DNA of 64,000 nt. It comes from CALRWV02 sp943371965 (GTDB lineage: Bacteria > Bacteroidota > JABWAT01). Both the position numbers and the translations under genes were made by a program. The stretch lies in NCBI GenBank assembly GCA_943371965.1, contig CALRWV020000011.1, forward strand, positions 20,989 to 84,988, in the 5' to 3' direction. The notes under the pieces were generated by a model. The model did not search any database, was not told the DNA's origin, and was given only the letters and a program-made list of their open reading frames with translations. Position 1 is the first letter of the stretch, and every line of letters begins with the position of its first letter. Shown one piece after another: positions 55,752-64,000 of the stretch.

Positions 55752-56117
55752 TTAAAATTGTAATCCACCTTCACGTGCACCGTCAGCAATTGCTTTGATA
55801 CGGCCGTGATACAGGTATCCGTTTCTGTCAAATACTACTTTTTCGATTTTAGCTTCTTTCGCTTTTTTAGCGATAGCCAAACCAACTGCTTTACTTACTT
55901 CAGTTGGATTTTTTCCTTTTACATCAGCTTCAAGTTCTTTTGAAAGGCTTGATACTGCAGTTAAAGTTGTTTGAGTTGTGTCATCAATGATTTGAGCATA
56001 GATATTCGTATTGCTTCTGAATATGCTCAATCTTGGGCGTTCAGTTGTACCGGTCAATCTTTTTGCGATTGCCTTCTTGATTCTGATACGTCTTTCGTTT
56101 CTTGTAACTTTTTTCAT
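55752..56117 (-). CDS. rplR: Ribosomal protein L18
   Basis: A 121-residue L18, part of the 5S rRNA-L5-L18 complex. Starts with the basic RNERRIRIKKAIAKRLTG, then RPRLSIFRSNTNIYAQIIDD and ends VFDRNGYLYHGRIKAIADGA with REGGLQF. Confidence 0.98.
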   Translation of the reverse strand: MKKVTRNERRIRIKKAIAKRLTGTTERPRLSIFRSNTNIYAQIIDDTTQTTLTAVSSLSKELEADVKGKNPTEVSKAVGLAIAKKAKEAKIEKVVFDRNGYLYHGRIKAIADGAREGGLQF

Positions 56118-56161
56118 GACTTCCTACTTGATATGAATGGACTTTGTCATTCAACTAAATT

Positions 56162-56701
56162 TTAACGAGAAGCTGTTTTTCCTGCTTTACGTCTAATAGT
56201 TTCAGTATCGTATTTAATGCCTTTTCCTTTATAAGGTTCCGGCTCTTTAAATCCTCTGATTTTTGCAGCTACCTGACCAACCAATTGTTTATCAATTCCA
56301 GAGATAACAACATTTGTTGGAATCGGAACTTCTACTTTAATTCCTTCTGGCCATTTGAAATAAATAGGATGTGAAAATCCCAAAGCCATGTAAAGGTAGT
56401 GCCCTTTAAGTTCTGCCCGGAAACCCACACCATTGATTTCTAGTTTTTTGGTATATCCATTTGTTACACCAACAACTGCTGATTGAATCAATGCTCTGTA
56501 CAAACCATGTTTTGCACGGGTTGTTTTGTCTTCAGTTTCTCTCGATAGAGTCAACTTGCCGGCATCGTTTACAACTTTAATGATCGGATCGTAAGGAACA
56601 ACCAATTCTCCCTTAGGACCTTTTACATTAACTAAATCTTTTTCAACTGTAACAGTTACGTTTGACGGTACAGTAATTAATTTTTTTCCAACACGTGACA
56701 T
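56162..56701 (-). CDS. rplF: Ribosomal protein L6
   Basis: A 179-residue L6 with two repeats of the L6 fold near the factor-binding site. SRVGKKLITVPSNVTVTVE, GVGFRAELKGHYLYMALGFS and the signature PEPYKGKGIKYDTETIRRKA confirm it. Confidence 0.98.
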   Translation of the reverse strand: MSRVGKKLITVPSNVTVTVEKDLVNVKGPKGELVVPYDPIIKVVNDAGKLTLSRETEDKTTRAKHGLYRALIQSAVVGVTNGYTKKLEINGVGFRAELKGHYLYMALGFSHPIYFKWPEGIKVEVPIPTNVVISGIDKQLVGQVAAKIRGFKEPEPYKGKGIKYDTETIRRKAGKTASR

Positions 56702-56717
56702 TAATTAGCTTCTCCTC

Positions 56718-57116
56718 TTACCAAACGTAGCATAAAACTTCACCACCAACCATCAAGTTTTTAGCTTCTTTGTCAGTGATAATACCTTTTGATGTTGATA
56801 GTATTGCAATTCCAAGTCCATTAAGAACTTTCGGAATGTTTTCAGTATCAGCATATCTTCTCAAACCTGGTTTGCTGATTCTGTCAATACCTGTGATAAC
56901 GGATTGTTTTTTGTCATCATATTTCAGATAAACTCTGATGACATTCTGTTTTCCGTCTTCGATAATGATATACTTTGCAATGTATCCTTTTTCATAAAGG
57001 ATTCTGGCAATCTCTTTTTTAATTGAAGATGCTGGTGTATCAACCGTTTTATGTCTTGCTCTCTGCGCGTTTCTGATTCGCGACAAGAAATCCGCTATTG
57101 GATCTGTCATTGACAT
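56718..57116 (-). CDS. rpsH: Ribosomal protein S8
   Basis: A 132-residue S8, central 16S rRNA binder and, in E. coli, the spc-operon repressor. [20 protein letters not shown] at the N-terminus and [18 protein letters not shown] with GGEVLCYVW at the end. No obvious S8-binding mimic was identified in the preceding gap. Confidence 0.98.
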   Translation of the reverse strand: MSMTDPIADFLSRIRNAQRARHKTVDTPASSIKKEIARILYEKGYIAKYIIIEDGKQNVIRVYLKYDDKKQSVITGIDRISKPGLRRYADTENIPKVLNGLGIAILSTSKGIITDKEAKNLMVGGEVLCYVW

Positions 57117-57159
57117 ATTAAAAATTTCCCTATAATCTCGTACTTAGTTTAAAACCTGA

Positions 57160-57345
57160 TTACCAGCTTGCTTTTCTAACACCTGGTATTTTTCCGTCCA
57201 GTGCCAAAGCTCTGAAGCAAAGGCGGCACAAACCGAAATCTCTCAAGAAAGCTCTTGCTCGTCCGCAGGACAGGCATCTGTTATACTTGCGAACCTTGAA
57301 TTTCGGTTCTCTTTTTTGTTTTACAATTAAAGCTCGTCTAGCCAA
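57160..57345 (-). CDS. rpsN: Ribosomal protein S14, zinc type
   Basis: A 61-residue type Z S14. Four Cys (24, 27, 40, 43) in CLSC and CRLC bind zinc; the C-terminal [12 protein letters not shown] is the usual end. This short form is standard in low-GC and FCB bacteria; the long C-minus form is absent. Confidence 0.97.
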   Translation of the reverse strand: MARRALIVKQKREPKFKVRKYNRCLSCGRARAFLRDFGLCRLCFRALALDGKIPGVRKASW

Positions 57346-57368
57346 TGTAACCCTCTTCTTGTAACAAA

Positions 57369-57923
57369 TTATTGTTCGTTTTTCTTACGGAACGGGAAGC
57401 CAAAGGCTTTCATAAGTTCGTAAGCTTCTGAGTCTGTTTTCGCTGTAGTGACAAATGTGATATCCATACCTGTAATTCTGTCAACTTTATCGATATCAAT
57501 TTCAGGGAAGATAATTTGTTCTTTTACGCCGATGGTAAAATTCCCAAATCCGTCAAAACTCTTATCGGATACACCTTTAAAATCACGTACACGAGGTAAA
57601 GCGAGATTCATGAAGCGATCTAAAAATTCATACATCACAGCACCGCGAAGAGTTGTTTTTGCCCCGATTGCCATTCCTTCTCTCAATTTGAAATTGGAGA
57701 TAGCTTTCTTTGCTTTTGTAGTAACAACTTTTTGTCCGACAATGCTCGTTAATTCTTTGATTGAAGCTTCAAGAATTTTTGCATCCTGAGCAGCAGCACC
57801 AACACCCATATTAACGGTGATTTTTTCAATTTTTGGAACCTGCATTACATTCTTGTAATTCTGACTTTTGATCAGAGCAGGTATAACAGTTTCTTTATAA
57901 AACGTAGCTAATCTTGGTTTCAT
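57369..57923 (-). CDS. rplE: Ribosomal protein L5
   Basis: A 184-residue L5, 5S rRNA binder. Conserved [20 protein letters not shown], the [20 protein letters not shown] block and the C-terminal [20 protein letters not shown]. Sits between rplX and rpsN as expected. Confidence 0.98.
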   Translation of the reverse strand: MKPRLATFYKETVIPALIKSQNYKNVMQVPKIEKITVNMGVGAAAQDAKILEASIKELTSIVGQKVVTTKAKKAISNFKLREGMAIGAKTTLRGAVMYEFLDRFMNLALPRVRDFKGVSDKSFDGFGNFTIGVKEQIIFPEIDIDKVDRITGMDITFVTTAKTDSEAYELMKAFGFPFRKKNEQ

Positions 57924-57943
57924 CGTTTTTCAGTCTCGTTTAT

Positions 57944-58282
57944 TCAATCGATCAGTTCGCCGGATTTTTTGCTGAATCTCATGCTTCTGACTTTTCCGGT
58001 TTTATCATCGGTAATTAATTTATGGCCTAATTTGGTTGGTTGATTTGACTTGGGGTCAATAACCATCAGGTTTGAAGAATTGATTGTTGCTTCTTTTTCA
58101 ATTCTTCCGCCTTGTGGGTAAGTAGCATTCGGTTTTGTATGTCTGGTTCTGATATTCACACCTTCAACCAAAACGCGTCCGGTTTCAGGGAATACTTTCA
58201 GAACTTTTCCTACGGTGCCTTTTGCGTTACCTGAGATAACTTTTACCGTGTCATTCTTTTTTACGTGTAATTTCATAATCAT
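57944..58282 (-). CDS. rplX: Ribosomal protein L24
   Basis: A 112-residue L24 (uL24), an early 50S assembly initiator with a KOW motif: HVKKNDTVKVISGNAKGTVG followed by VLVEGVNIRTRHTKP. Two Met codons (residues 1 and 3) could start it; the second fits the family better, so the exact start is uncertain by two residues. Confidence 0.97.
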   Translation of the reverse strand: MIMKLHVKKNDTVKVISGNAKGTVGKVLKVFPETGRVLVEGVNIRTRHTKPNATYPQGGRIEKEATINSSNLMVIDPKSNQPTKLGHKLITDDKTGKVRSMRFSKKSGELID

Positions 58283-58299
58283 TTCACTTTGGTCTAATG

Positions 58300-58668
58300 T
58301 TAGATCACTTCCGGTGCAAGGGAAACAATTTTCATAAATTGTTTTTCTCTTAATTCTCTGGCAACCGGACCAAAAATACGGGTTCCCTTTGGCTCGTTCT
58401 GGTTATTGATCAGAACTGCAGCGTTTTCATCAAAGCGGATATAGGAACCGTCTTTTCTTCTGAATTCTTTTTTTGTTCTAACGATAACAGCTTTGCTGAC
58501 ATCGCCCTTTTTCACACCACCACCAGGGATAGCTGCTTTAACTGAAACAACTACCAAATCACCAATGTAAGCGTATCTTCTGTCAGTACCGCCCAAAACT
58601 CTAATGCAACGAACTTTCTTTGCACCACTGTTGTCGGCTACTACCAAATCGGTTTCTTCTTGTATCAT
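58300..58668 (-). CDS. rplN: Ribosomal protein L14
   Basis: A 122-residue L14 (uL14) at the subunit interface. Complete signature: [54 protein letters not shown], ending [12 protein letters not shown]. Confidence 0.98.
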   Translation of the reverse strand: MIQEETDLVVADNSGAKKVRCIRVLGGTDRRYAYIGDLVVVSVKAAIPGGGVKKGDVSKAVIVRTKKEFRRKDGSYIRFDENAAVLINNQNEPKGTRIFGPVARELREKQFMKIVSLAPEVI

Positions 58669-58695
58669 TTTTATAAACTCCGCAGCAAGAAATGA

Positions 58696-58953
58696 TTATT
58701 TCGCTTTTTCTATTACTTCAACCAAACGCCATCTTTTCAATTTTGAAAGTGGTCTGGTTTCCTGAATTTTTACAATGTCACCTATTCCGGCTGTGTTGGT
58801 TTCGTCATGAGCCATCAATTTTTTGGTCTTGTAAAAATACTTACCGTACATTGGATGTTTCACACGTCTTTCAATAGTAACCGTTATGGATTTCTCCATT
58901 TTATTGCTTACTACTTTACCGATTCTTTCTTTACGAAAATTACGTTCGCTCAT
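58696..58953 (-). CDS. rpsQ: Ribosomal protein S17
   Basis: An 85-residue S17 (uS17) with an OB fold that binds the 5' domain of 16S r[23 protein letters not shown], then [13 protein letters not shown] and [16 protein letters not shown]. Its ATG overlaps the rpmC stop by one base. Confidence 0.98.
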   Translation of the reverse strand: MSERNFRKERIGKVVSNKMEKSITVTIERRVKHPMYGKYFYKTKKLMAHDETNTAGIGDIVKIQETRPLSKLKRWRLVEVIEKAK

Positions 58954-59165
58954 TATTTGCCCGTTCCTTGTGAATTGGTAAGTTCACGTTCGCGCAAGAG
59001 AGTTTTAATTCTTGCAACTTCTCTTCTGAGATTTCTTAGTTTCAATGGATTTTCCAAAGGTGTGATGCTTTTTTGGAATTTAAGTTCGTTCATCTGACGA
59101 GCAGCTTCAGTTAACTGAGCTCTTAAATCGACATCTGCCAGTGGTTTTAGTTCGTGTAATTTCAT
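58953..59165 (-). CDS. rpmC: Ribosomal protein L29
   Basis: A 70-residue L29 (uL29) at the peptide exit, where SRP and trigger factor dock. Two-helix protein: [20 protein letters not shown] and [21 protein letters not shown] short C-terminal extension (NSQGTGK). Confidence 0.96.
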   Translation of the reverse strand: MKLHELKPLADVDLRAQLTEAARQMNELKFQKSITPLENPLKLRNLRREVARIKTLLRERELTNSQGTGK

Positions 59166-59182
59166 GATGAAATGTTACCTTC

Positions 59183-59611
59183 TTAAGCTTTAGCTTCTAC
59201 AAAATCGCGACGGGTCACAAATTTTGTTTTGATTGGAAGTTTTGCCATTGCCAAAGTCATTGCTTCTTTAGCTACATCTGCAGGAACTCCGTCGATTTCA
59301 AACAAAATACGACCTGGCTTTACTACTGCAACCCAATACTCAGGATTACCTTTTCCGGCACCCATCCGTGTTTCAGCTGCTTTTTTAGTTACAGATTTGT
59401 CTGGAAATATTTTAATCCAAACTTTTCCGTCTCTTTTCATTCTTCTGGTGATTGCAATACGGGCAGCTTCAATTTGACGGCTGGTAATCCATCCGAAATC
59501 AAGTGCTTTAATACCGAAAGAACCGAATGCGATTTGAGCTCCGCGTGTATCCGGACCCTTCATCACGTTTCTCATCGTCTTTCTGTACTTAACTCTTTTT
59601 GGCATTAACAT
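59183..59611 (-). CDS. rplP: Ribosomal protein L16
   Basis: A 142-residue L16 (uL16), organiser of the tRNA-binding A/P site of the 50[20 protein letters not shown] start (both Met usual), [20 protein letters not shown] and [11 protein letters not shown] at the end. Confidence 0.98.
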   Translation of the reverse strand: MLMPKRVKYRKTMRNVMKGPDTRGAQIAFGSFGIKALDFGWITSRQIEAARIAITRRMKRDGKVWIKIFPDKSVTKKAAETRMGAGKGNPEYWVAVVKPGRILFEIDGVPADVAKEAMTLAMAKLPIKTKFVTRRDFVEAKA

Positions 59612-59649
59612 AATTCAAAATCCTCGTGCAAACGTTAATCGAGATGTGA

Positions 59650-60294
59650 TTAGTTCTTCTCGTTATTTTTTCCGATTACTTCACCTTTGCAGATCCATAC
59701 TTTTACGCCGATTGCTCCATAAATGGTCTGAGCAGTTCCACGTGCGTAATCAATATCGGCTCTTAGGGTATGAAGTGGAATTCTTCCTTCTTTGTACTGC
59801 TCGGTACGTGCCATTTCAGCTCCGCCCAAACGTCCTGCACAAATAACTTTAATTCCTTCTGCGCCCATTCTCATCGAAGAAGCAATTGCATTTTTCATTG
59901 CTCTTCTGAAAGCAACACGGCCTTCAAGCTGACTTGCGATATTTTCTGCAACCAATGTTGCATCCAATTCAGGTCTTTTAATTTCGTTGATAGAAATATT
60001 GACATCTTTACCTGTCAATTTTTTCATTTCTTCTTTAAGCTTGTCAACTTCCTGACCTTGCTTACCAATAACAACACCAGGTTTTGATGTGTGAATGGTT
60101 AAACTGATTCTTTTAGCAGTTCTTTCAATTGTAACTCTTGCGATTCCTGCTTTTTTTAATCTTGCTTTTACGTATTTTCTGATACGTTCGTCTTCATACA
60201 GCTTTTCAGCAAAATCCTTTTCGTCATACCACTGAGAATCCCAAGTACTGGTAACACCCAGTCTAAATCCTACGGTATTAGTTTTCTGACCCAA
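59650..60294 (-). CDS. rpsC: Ribosomal protein S3
   Basis: A 214-residue S3 at the mRNA entrance. Starts [20 protein letters not shown], with KH domain [20 protein letters not shown] and the C-terminal domain [19 protein letters not shown]. Compact relative to E. coli, as in many FCB species. Confidence 0.98.
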   Translation of the reverse strand: MGQKTNTVGFRLGVTSTWDSQWYDEKDFAEKLYEDERIRKYVKARLKKAGIARVTIERTAKRISLTIHTSKPGVVIGKQGQEVDKLKEEMKKLTGKDVNISINEIKRPELDATLVAENIASQLEGRVAFRRAMKNAIASSMRMGAEGIKVICAGRLGGAEMARTEQYKEGRIPLHTLRADIDYARGTAQTIYGAIGVKVWICKGEVIGKNNEKN

Positions 60295-60312
60295 AAGATC
60301 CCCCTAAACTTC

Positions 60313-60657
60313 TTAATTGTTATCGGATACAATGATAGTTACGTGGTTTGAGCGTTTTCTTTTTCTGTACGCTCTTCCCATTGGAGCCGGTTGCATTCTT
60401 TTTATCATAGCTCCACCGTCAACAAAAGCAGTCTTAACTACTAAATTTTCTGTGCCGGTTCTTGAATTTTCATTCTTGCTCATAAAGTTTGCGATTGCTG
60501 AACGAAGAACTTTTTCAACCACTTTTGAAGCGTGTTTCGGGTTGAAATGAAGAATGTTTAGTGCTTCTTCAACCTTTTTGCCTCTAATGATATCTACAAC
60601 GAGTCTCATTCTCATCGGCGAACTGCGAACATATCTCTGAATTGCTTTTGCTTCCAT
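60313..60657 (-). CDS. rplV: Ribosomal protein L22
   Basis: A 114-residue L22 whose loop lines the exit tunnel. AIQRYVRSSPMRMRLVVDII at the start and MQPAPMGRAYRKRKRSNHVT in the C-terminal hairpin region. No macrolide-resistance type insertion is apparent. Confidence 0.97.
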   Translation of the reverse strand: MEAKAIQRYVRSSPMRMRLVVDIIRGKKVEEALNILHFNPKHASKVVEKVLRSAIANFMSKNENSRTGTENLVVKTAFVDGGAMIKRMQPAPMGRAYRKRKRSNHVTIIVSDNN

Positions 60658-60669
60658 TAAAAAACCCTA

Positions 60670-60939
60670 TTATTTTGATTTCGTTCCTGGATGACCTTTG
60701 AAGGTACGAGTCGGAGCGAATTCGCCAAGTTTGTGTCCTACCATATTTTCAGTTACATAAACAGGAATGAATTTATTACCATTATGTACTGCGAAAGTGT
60801 GTCCAACGAATTCCGGTGCAATCATCGAGGCTCTGCTCCAGGTTTTGATAACCTGTTTTTTGCTTGCACTATTCATTACCTTAACTTTTTCTGCAAGTTT
60901 AGGAAGAATATAAGGACCTTTTTTTAACGATCTTGCCAT
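60670..60939 (-). CDS. rpsS: Ribosomal protein S19
   Basis: An 89-residue S19 (uS19) of the 30S head. [40 protein letters not shown] and [20 protein letters not shown] are the standard blocks. Next to rplB as in nearly all bacteria. Confidence 0.98.
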   Translation of the reverse strand: MARSLKKGPYILPKLAEKVKVMNSASKKQVIKTWSRASMIAPEFVGHTFAVHNGNKFIPVYVTENMVGHKLGEFAPTRTFKGHPGTKSK

Positions 60940-60958
60940 CTTATCCTCTATGACTCAC

Positions 60959-61789
60959 TTATTTCTGATTACGTCTTCTGACGATAAATTTATTGGAAAC
61001 TTTTGAACGTTTTCTTGTTTTCAAGCCCTTGGCTTTCTGTCCCCAAGGAGAAACTGGATGTCCACCACCCGAAGTTTTACCTTCACCACCACCCATTGGG
61101 TGATCGACAGGGTTCATAGTTACACCACGGTTGTGAGGTTTAATTCCCAGCCATCTTGAACGACCGGCCTTACCAAGTGATCTGTTGAAGTGATCTGTGT
61201 TGCTAACTACTCCAATGGTAGCCATACATTCAACACGAACCATTCTCATTTCACCTGAAGGAAGCTTCAAGGTCGCGTAATCGCCTTCTTTAGCTGCCAA
61301 CTGAGCTGAGGCACCTGCACTTCTTGCCATCTGACCACCCTTGCCAATCTTCAGTTCAATATTATGAACAAAAGTACCAACAGGAATGAATCTCAAAGGA
61401 AGAGCATTGCCGTTTTTAATTTCAACGTTTTCGCCGCTCTGAAGTACTTCGCCAACTTTTACACCGTCTGGAGCAAGAATATATCTTTTCTCTCCATCAG
61501 CGTAATTCAGAAGAGCAATTCTTGCTGATCTGTTTGGATCGTATTCAATAGTAGCAACAGTAGCAGGAATTCCGTGTTTGTTTCTTTTGAAATCAATTAT
61601 ACGGTAATGCTGCTTGTGTCCACCACCGCGAAAACGGGATGTGATTCTACCGTAACTGTTACGTCCGCCGGAACTATGTTTCGGCTCGAGTAAAGATTTT
61701 TCCGGTACATCGGTTGTAATCTCATCAAACTTTGCGATTGAAGTAAAACGCAAAGATGGAGTTACAGGTCTAAAACTTCGAATTGCCAT
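60959..61789 (-). CDS. rplB: Ribosomal protein L2
   Basis: A 276-residue L2, essential for peptidyl transferase and subunit joining. [20 protein letters not shown] start, [20 protein letters not shown], and the catalytic-region motif [16 protein letters not shown] with His near the active centre. Uniquely in this operon, it has its own upstream promoter and a structured leader of about 110 nt, so its level may be set independently of rplC-rplD-rplW. Confidence 0.98.
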   Translation of the reverse strand: MAIRSFRPVTPSLRFTSIAKFDEITTDVPEKSLLEPKHSSGGRNSYGRITSRFRGGGHKQHYRIIDFKRNKHGIPATVATIEYDPNRSARIALLNYADGEKRYILAPDGVKVGEVLQSGENVEIKNGNALPLRFIPVGTFVHNIELKIGKGGQMARSAGASAQLAAKEGDYATLKLPSGEMRMVRVECMATIGVVSNTDHFNRSLGKAGRSRWLGIKPHNRGVTMNPVDHPMGGGEGKTSGGGHPVSPWGQKAKGLKTRKRSKVSNKFIVRRRNQK

Positions 61790-61823
61790 TCGAATACTCC
61801 AACAAAATTCACTTTTTCATGAG

Positions 61824-61869
61824 TGCTTCAGATAATAAACCGTAGAGGTTACGGTTTTGTCCTGAAGCA
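61824..61869 (-). ncRNA. Candidate structured leader RNA upstream of rplB
   Basis: A nested hairpin in the rplW-rplB gap. Outer 8-bp stem TGCTTCAG (61824-61831) with CTGAAGCA (61862-61869); inner 8-bp stem AAACCGTA (61837-61844) with TACGGTTT (61850-61857); 5/4-base internal loop and five-base terminal loop. No T-run follows on the minus strand, and the rplB Shine-Dalgarno (TTGGAG) is about 25 bases downstream. It matches no leader family I know. Confidence 0.65.
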
Positions 61870-61907
61870 TAAATTTGAATGTCACTGCTCTTTTTTCAAG
61901 CGAGCCA

Positions 61908-61938
61908 CAAAGGTAGTAATTACTTAACGTCTTGTCAA
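61908..61938 (-). promoter_or_regulatory. Internal promoter upstream of rplB
   Basis: Minus strand: TTG (complement of 61936-61938), exactly 20 bases, TACCTTTG (complement of 61908-61915), a perfect Bacteroidota-type promoter. The -33 box overlaps the rplW stop. A start about 6-8 bases downstream would give a leader of about 110 nt. Confidence 0.75.
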
Positions 61939-62228
61939 GCGTTTTTCAAAAAATCTATTATATCACCAGCTTTTAATGTAACAATAGCTTTTTTAACGTC
62001 TGCTTTTTTACCTGACATTATACCTTTTTTCGTAAACTGGACTTTTGATTTTCCAGCTTTGAAAGAAGTATTGACTGCAACAACCGAAACGCCATATTTT
62101 GTTTCAACAGCTTTTTTAATTTCGATCTTGTTGGCAGCTCTAACAACTTCAAATGAAAACTGATTTTTCTTTTCTTGAAGGTCGGTCAGTTTTTCTGTTA
62201 ACAGAGGGCGAACCAATACATTATTCAT
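61935..62228 (-). CDS. rplW: Ribosomal protein L23
   Basis: A 97-residue L23 (uL23), docking site for trigger factor and SRP at the exit. VLVRPLLTEKLTDLQEKKNQ, FEVVRAANKIEIKKAVETKY and the loop KAGKSKVQFTKKG. Its C-terminus (IIDFLKNA) is directly followed by the internal promoter of rplB. Confidence 0.96.
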   Translation of the reverse strand: MNNVLVRPLLTEKLTDLQEKKNQFSFEVVRAANKIEIKKAVETKYGVSVVAVNTSFKAGKSKVQFTKKGIMSGKKADVKKAIVTLKAGDIIDFLKNA

Positions 62229-62229
62229 T

Positions 62230-62856
62230 TTAAGCCAATACCCTTTCCAGAGAGGTTAATGCTTGTTCCTGGAATAGAATAACATCAGAATTTACCAGAT
62301 CATAGGTTGAAACCTCAGTGATAGGTTTAATAAATACTTTCTGAATGTTTCTTCCTGAAAGATAAACATTTGGATTATTTTCGGCAGTCAGCAACAGAGT
62401 CTTTTTTCCTGAAATTGACAGCTTTTCAAGAACACTTACCAATGACTTGGTTTTCGGTGCATCAAACGAAAAGTTTTCAACAACTAAAATCGAATTGTCT
62501 TTTGCTTTGTATGAAAGAGCTGATAGTTTTGCTGCTCTTTTCATTTTTTTGTTGATTCCAACAATATAATCGTGAGGAGTAGGTCCAAATATTGAACCCC
62601 CGCCAACCCAAACACCGGTACGGGTTGAACCAGCTCTAGCTCCGCCGCGTCCTTTTTGTTTCCAAGGTTTTTTACCGCCACCACGCACTTCGCTTCTTGC
62701 TTTTACTTTGTGCAATCCCAAGTGCTGGTTTGCCATAATTGATCTAACATCCATATAAATGGCATGATCATTTGGTGTAACTTCAAAAATTGTAGGGTTT
62801 AACTTCACGGTTTTACCGGAAGAAGAACCATCAATTTTTAATACATTTAATTCCAT
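62230..62856 (-). CDS. rplD: Ribosomal protein L4
   Basis: A 208-residue L4 (uL4). The exit-tunnel loop is intact (KPWKQKGRGGARAGSTRTGV) with the N-terminal ANQHLGLHKVKARSEVRGGG. L4 is the classical S10-operon repressor in E. coli; here the 5' leader of tuf-rpsJ lies outside the window so this cannot be judged. Confidence 0.97.
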   Translation of the reverse strand: MELNVLKIDGSSSGKTVKLNPTIFEVTPNDHAIYMDVRSIMANQHLGLHKVKARSEVRGGGKKPWKQKGRGGARAGSTRTGVWVGGGSIFGPTPHDYIVGINKKMKRAAKLSALSYKAKDNSILVVENFSFDAPKTKSLVSVLEKLSISGKKTLLLTAENNPNVYLSGRNIQKVFIKPITEVSTYDLVNSDVILFQEQALTSLERVLA

Positions 62857-62873
62857 TTTATTACCTGTTTAGC

Positions 62874-63500
62874 TTACTTCGCAGTTTTTACAATTCTTAC
62901 AAATGTGTTTGGAGAGCCGGGAACTGATCCTCTTACCAAAATCAGATTGGATTCAGGAAGTACTTTTACAACTGAAATATTTTTCATTGTAACCTGATTG
63001 TTCCCCATTCTTCCGGCCATTCTCAATCCTTTAAAAACTCTTGAAGGATAAGATGATGAACCAATTGATCCGGGAGCTCTTTCACGATCATGCTGACCGT
63101 GTGTTCTTGAACCGATACCGGCAAATCCATGTCTTTTTACAACACCCTGAAAACCGCGTCCTTTTGCAATACCAACAACATCAACAATTTCACCCTGTTT
63201 GAAAAGGTCAACTGTTAAAACGGTACCCACTTCGGGAAGTTCTTCAGTAGCTCTGAATTCCAGAATAACCTGTTTTGCCGTTGTATTTGCTTTTTTGAAC
63301 TGACCAAGAACCGGTTTAGTTACGTTCTTTTCTTTTTTTTCACCGAAAGCCAATTGAACAGCTGAATATCCGTGTTTTTCAACAGTTTTAATATCCATAA
63401 CCGGACAAGGACCAAGCTCAATAACGGTGCAATTTTGCTGTCTTCCGTTATCATCAAATACGCTGGTCATACCAACTTTTTTACCAATTAAACCTAACAT
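62874..63500 (-). CDS. rplC: Ribosomal protein L3
   Basis: A 208-residue L3 (uL3) near the peptidyl transferase centre. MLGLIGKKVGMTSVFDDNGR start, GRGFQGVVKRHGFAG and RMAGRMGNNQVTMKNISVVK confirm it. Confidence 0.98.
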   Translation of the reverse strand: MLGLIGKKVGMTSVFDDNGRQQNCTVIELGPCPVMDIKTVEKHGYSAVQLAFGEKKEKNVTKPVLGQFKKANTTAKQVILEFRATEELPEVGTVLTVDLFKQGEIVDVVGIAKGRGFQGVVKRHGFAGIGSRTHGQHDRERAPGSIGSSSYPSRVFKGLRMAGRMGNNQVTMKNISVVKVLPESNLILVRGSVPGSPNTFVRIVKTAK

Positions 63501-63530
63501 GATTTTTCCTTGAAATTACGGTTGTACCGA

Positions 63531-63839
63531 TTATGATTTAATTTCTACATCAACACCCGCAGGTAATTCTATCTTCAACAACTGATCGATAGTTTTACTT
63601 GTCGGATTCAGAATATCAATAATTCTTTTATGGCTTTTGCTTTCAAACTGTTCACGTGATTTTTTATCAACGTGAGGAGATCTCAATACTGTGTAAAGCG
63701 ATCTTTTAGTTGGAAGCGGAATCGGTCCGGAAATTACAGCACCAGTTGATTTTGCTGTTTGGATGATTCTTTTTGCTGACTTATCGATTAAAGTATGATC
63801 GTAAGATTTTAATTTGATTCTGATTTTTTGATTAGCCAC
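63531..63839 (-). CDS. rpsJ: Ribosomal protein S10
   Basis: A 102-residue S10 (uS10, NusE), which also joins antitermination complexes. [40 protein letters not shown] and [19 protein letters not shown] are complete. 12 bases after the tuf stop, as in many bacteria. Confidence 0.98.
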   Translation of the reverse strand: MANQKIRIKLKSYDHTLIDKSAKRIIQTAKSTGAVISGPIPLPTKRSLYTVLRSPHVDKKSREQFESKSHKRIIDILNPTSKTIDQLLKIELPAGVDVEIKS

Positions 63840-63851
63840 AATTCAACCTTC

Positions 63852-64000
63852 TTAAGCGATAATTTTTTTAACAACACCGGCACCAACAGTTCTGCCACCT
63901 TCACGAACTGCAAAACGGAGTGCTTCTTCCATTGCAATCGGAGCTATCAGTTCAACGGTTACGCTGATTCTGTCTCCGGGCATTACCATTTCCACACCTT
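63852..64000 (-). CDS. tuf: Elongation factor Tu (3' end only)
   Basis: Minus-strand translation reads [20 protein letters not shown], then [20 protein letters not shown] and GVVKKIIA before the stop: the C-terminal end of EF-Tu domain 3. The rest lies beyond the right edge. Position before rpsJ marks the start of the ribosomal operon. Confidence 0.97.
   Translation of the reverse strand, partial: GVEMVMPGDRISVTVELIAPIAMEEALRFAVREGGRTVGAGVVKKIIA

Noticed and set aside
61824..61869. rplB leader hairpin as a terminator
   Set aside because: No T-run follows on the minus strand; the essential ribosomal genes downstream also argue against strong termination.

Overview
The window reads as chromosomal DNA of a low-GC, Gram-negative bacterium of the Bacteroidota/Chlorobiota/Ignavibacteriota (FCB) assemblage. 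The evidence is a TonB-dependent receptor with a carboxypeptidase-regulatory N-domain, a protein with a type IX secretion (T9SS) sorting tail, a PorV/PorQ-family barrel, two GWxTD proteins, a spc-operon tail ordered secY-map-infA-rpmJ without adk, and several promoters of the Bacteroidota form (TTG/TTTG, 19-21 bases, TAnnTTTG). Many genes also have strong Shine-Dalgarno sequences (for example GGAGGAAG at 45457), which argues for an Ignavibacteria/Chlorobi-like relative rather than a classical Bacteroides. The lineage call is inference. I saw no rRNA, tRNA, CRISPR array, transposase or phage gene.

Layout. 1-5310: two orphan sensor kinases converging on a 16-bp inverted repeat. 5411-7824: small secreted or envelope proteins of unknown function, with a duplicated gene start that marks an old insertion or rearrangement. 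7972-10261: DNA repair glycosylase, Aat transferase and a ParA-like ATPase. 10583-14060: an unusual pair, a methyltransferase-fold protein with a Tat-type N-terminus followed by a large membrane-anchored FAD oxidase fused to an unknown domain. 14094-17794: YebC/PmpR regulator, a PIN/RHH toxin-antitoxin pair with repeated operator boxes, YifB (ComM-like) ATPase and a YtxJ-type bacilliredoxin.

17821-31725: a complete chemosensory array on the minus strand (two CheW, two receptors, CheB, CheR-TPR, a separate Hpt, a triple-Hpt hybrid CheA, and two paralogous response regulators). There is no CheY-only protein and there are no flagellar genes. One regulator ends in a class III cyclase fold that has lost a metal-binding Asp, so the pathway probably signals through a degenerate cyclase-like output. 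This is the most unusual system in the window.

31729-38165: envelope biogenesis genes (CdsA, CPBP protease, DUF3108 lipoprotein, LpxL-type acyltransferase, two GWxTD proteins). 38232-45457: PorV-like barrel, T9SS-sorted surface protein and TonB receptor, read as one operon from a good promoter with a hairpin in its leader. 45659-49000: EngB GTPase, class V aminotransferase and SerA, a serine-synthesis pair.

49089-64000: the tuf-S10-spc-alpha ribosomal operon on the minus strand, from the 3' end of tuf to rplQ, closed by a hairpin terminator. It is interrupted once, upstream of rplB, by an internal Bacteroidota-type promoter and a structured leader of about 110 nt that looks like a candidate regulatory RNA.
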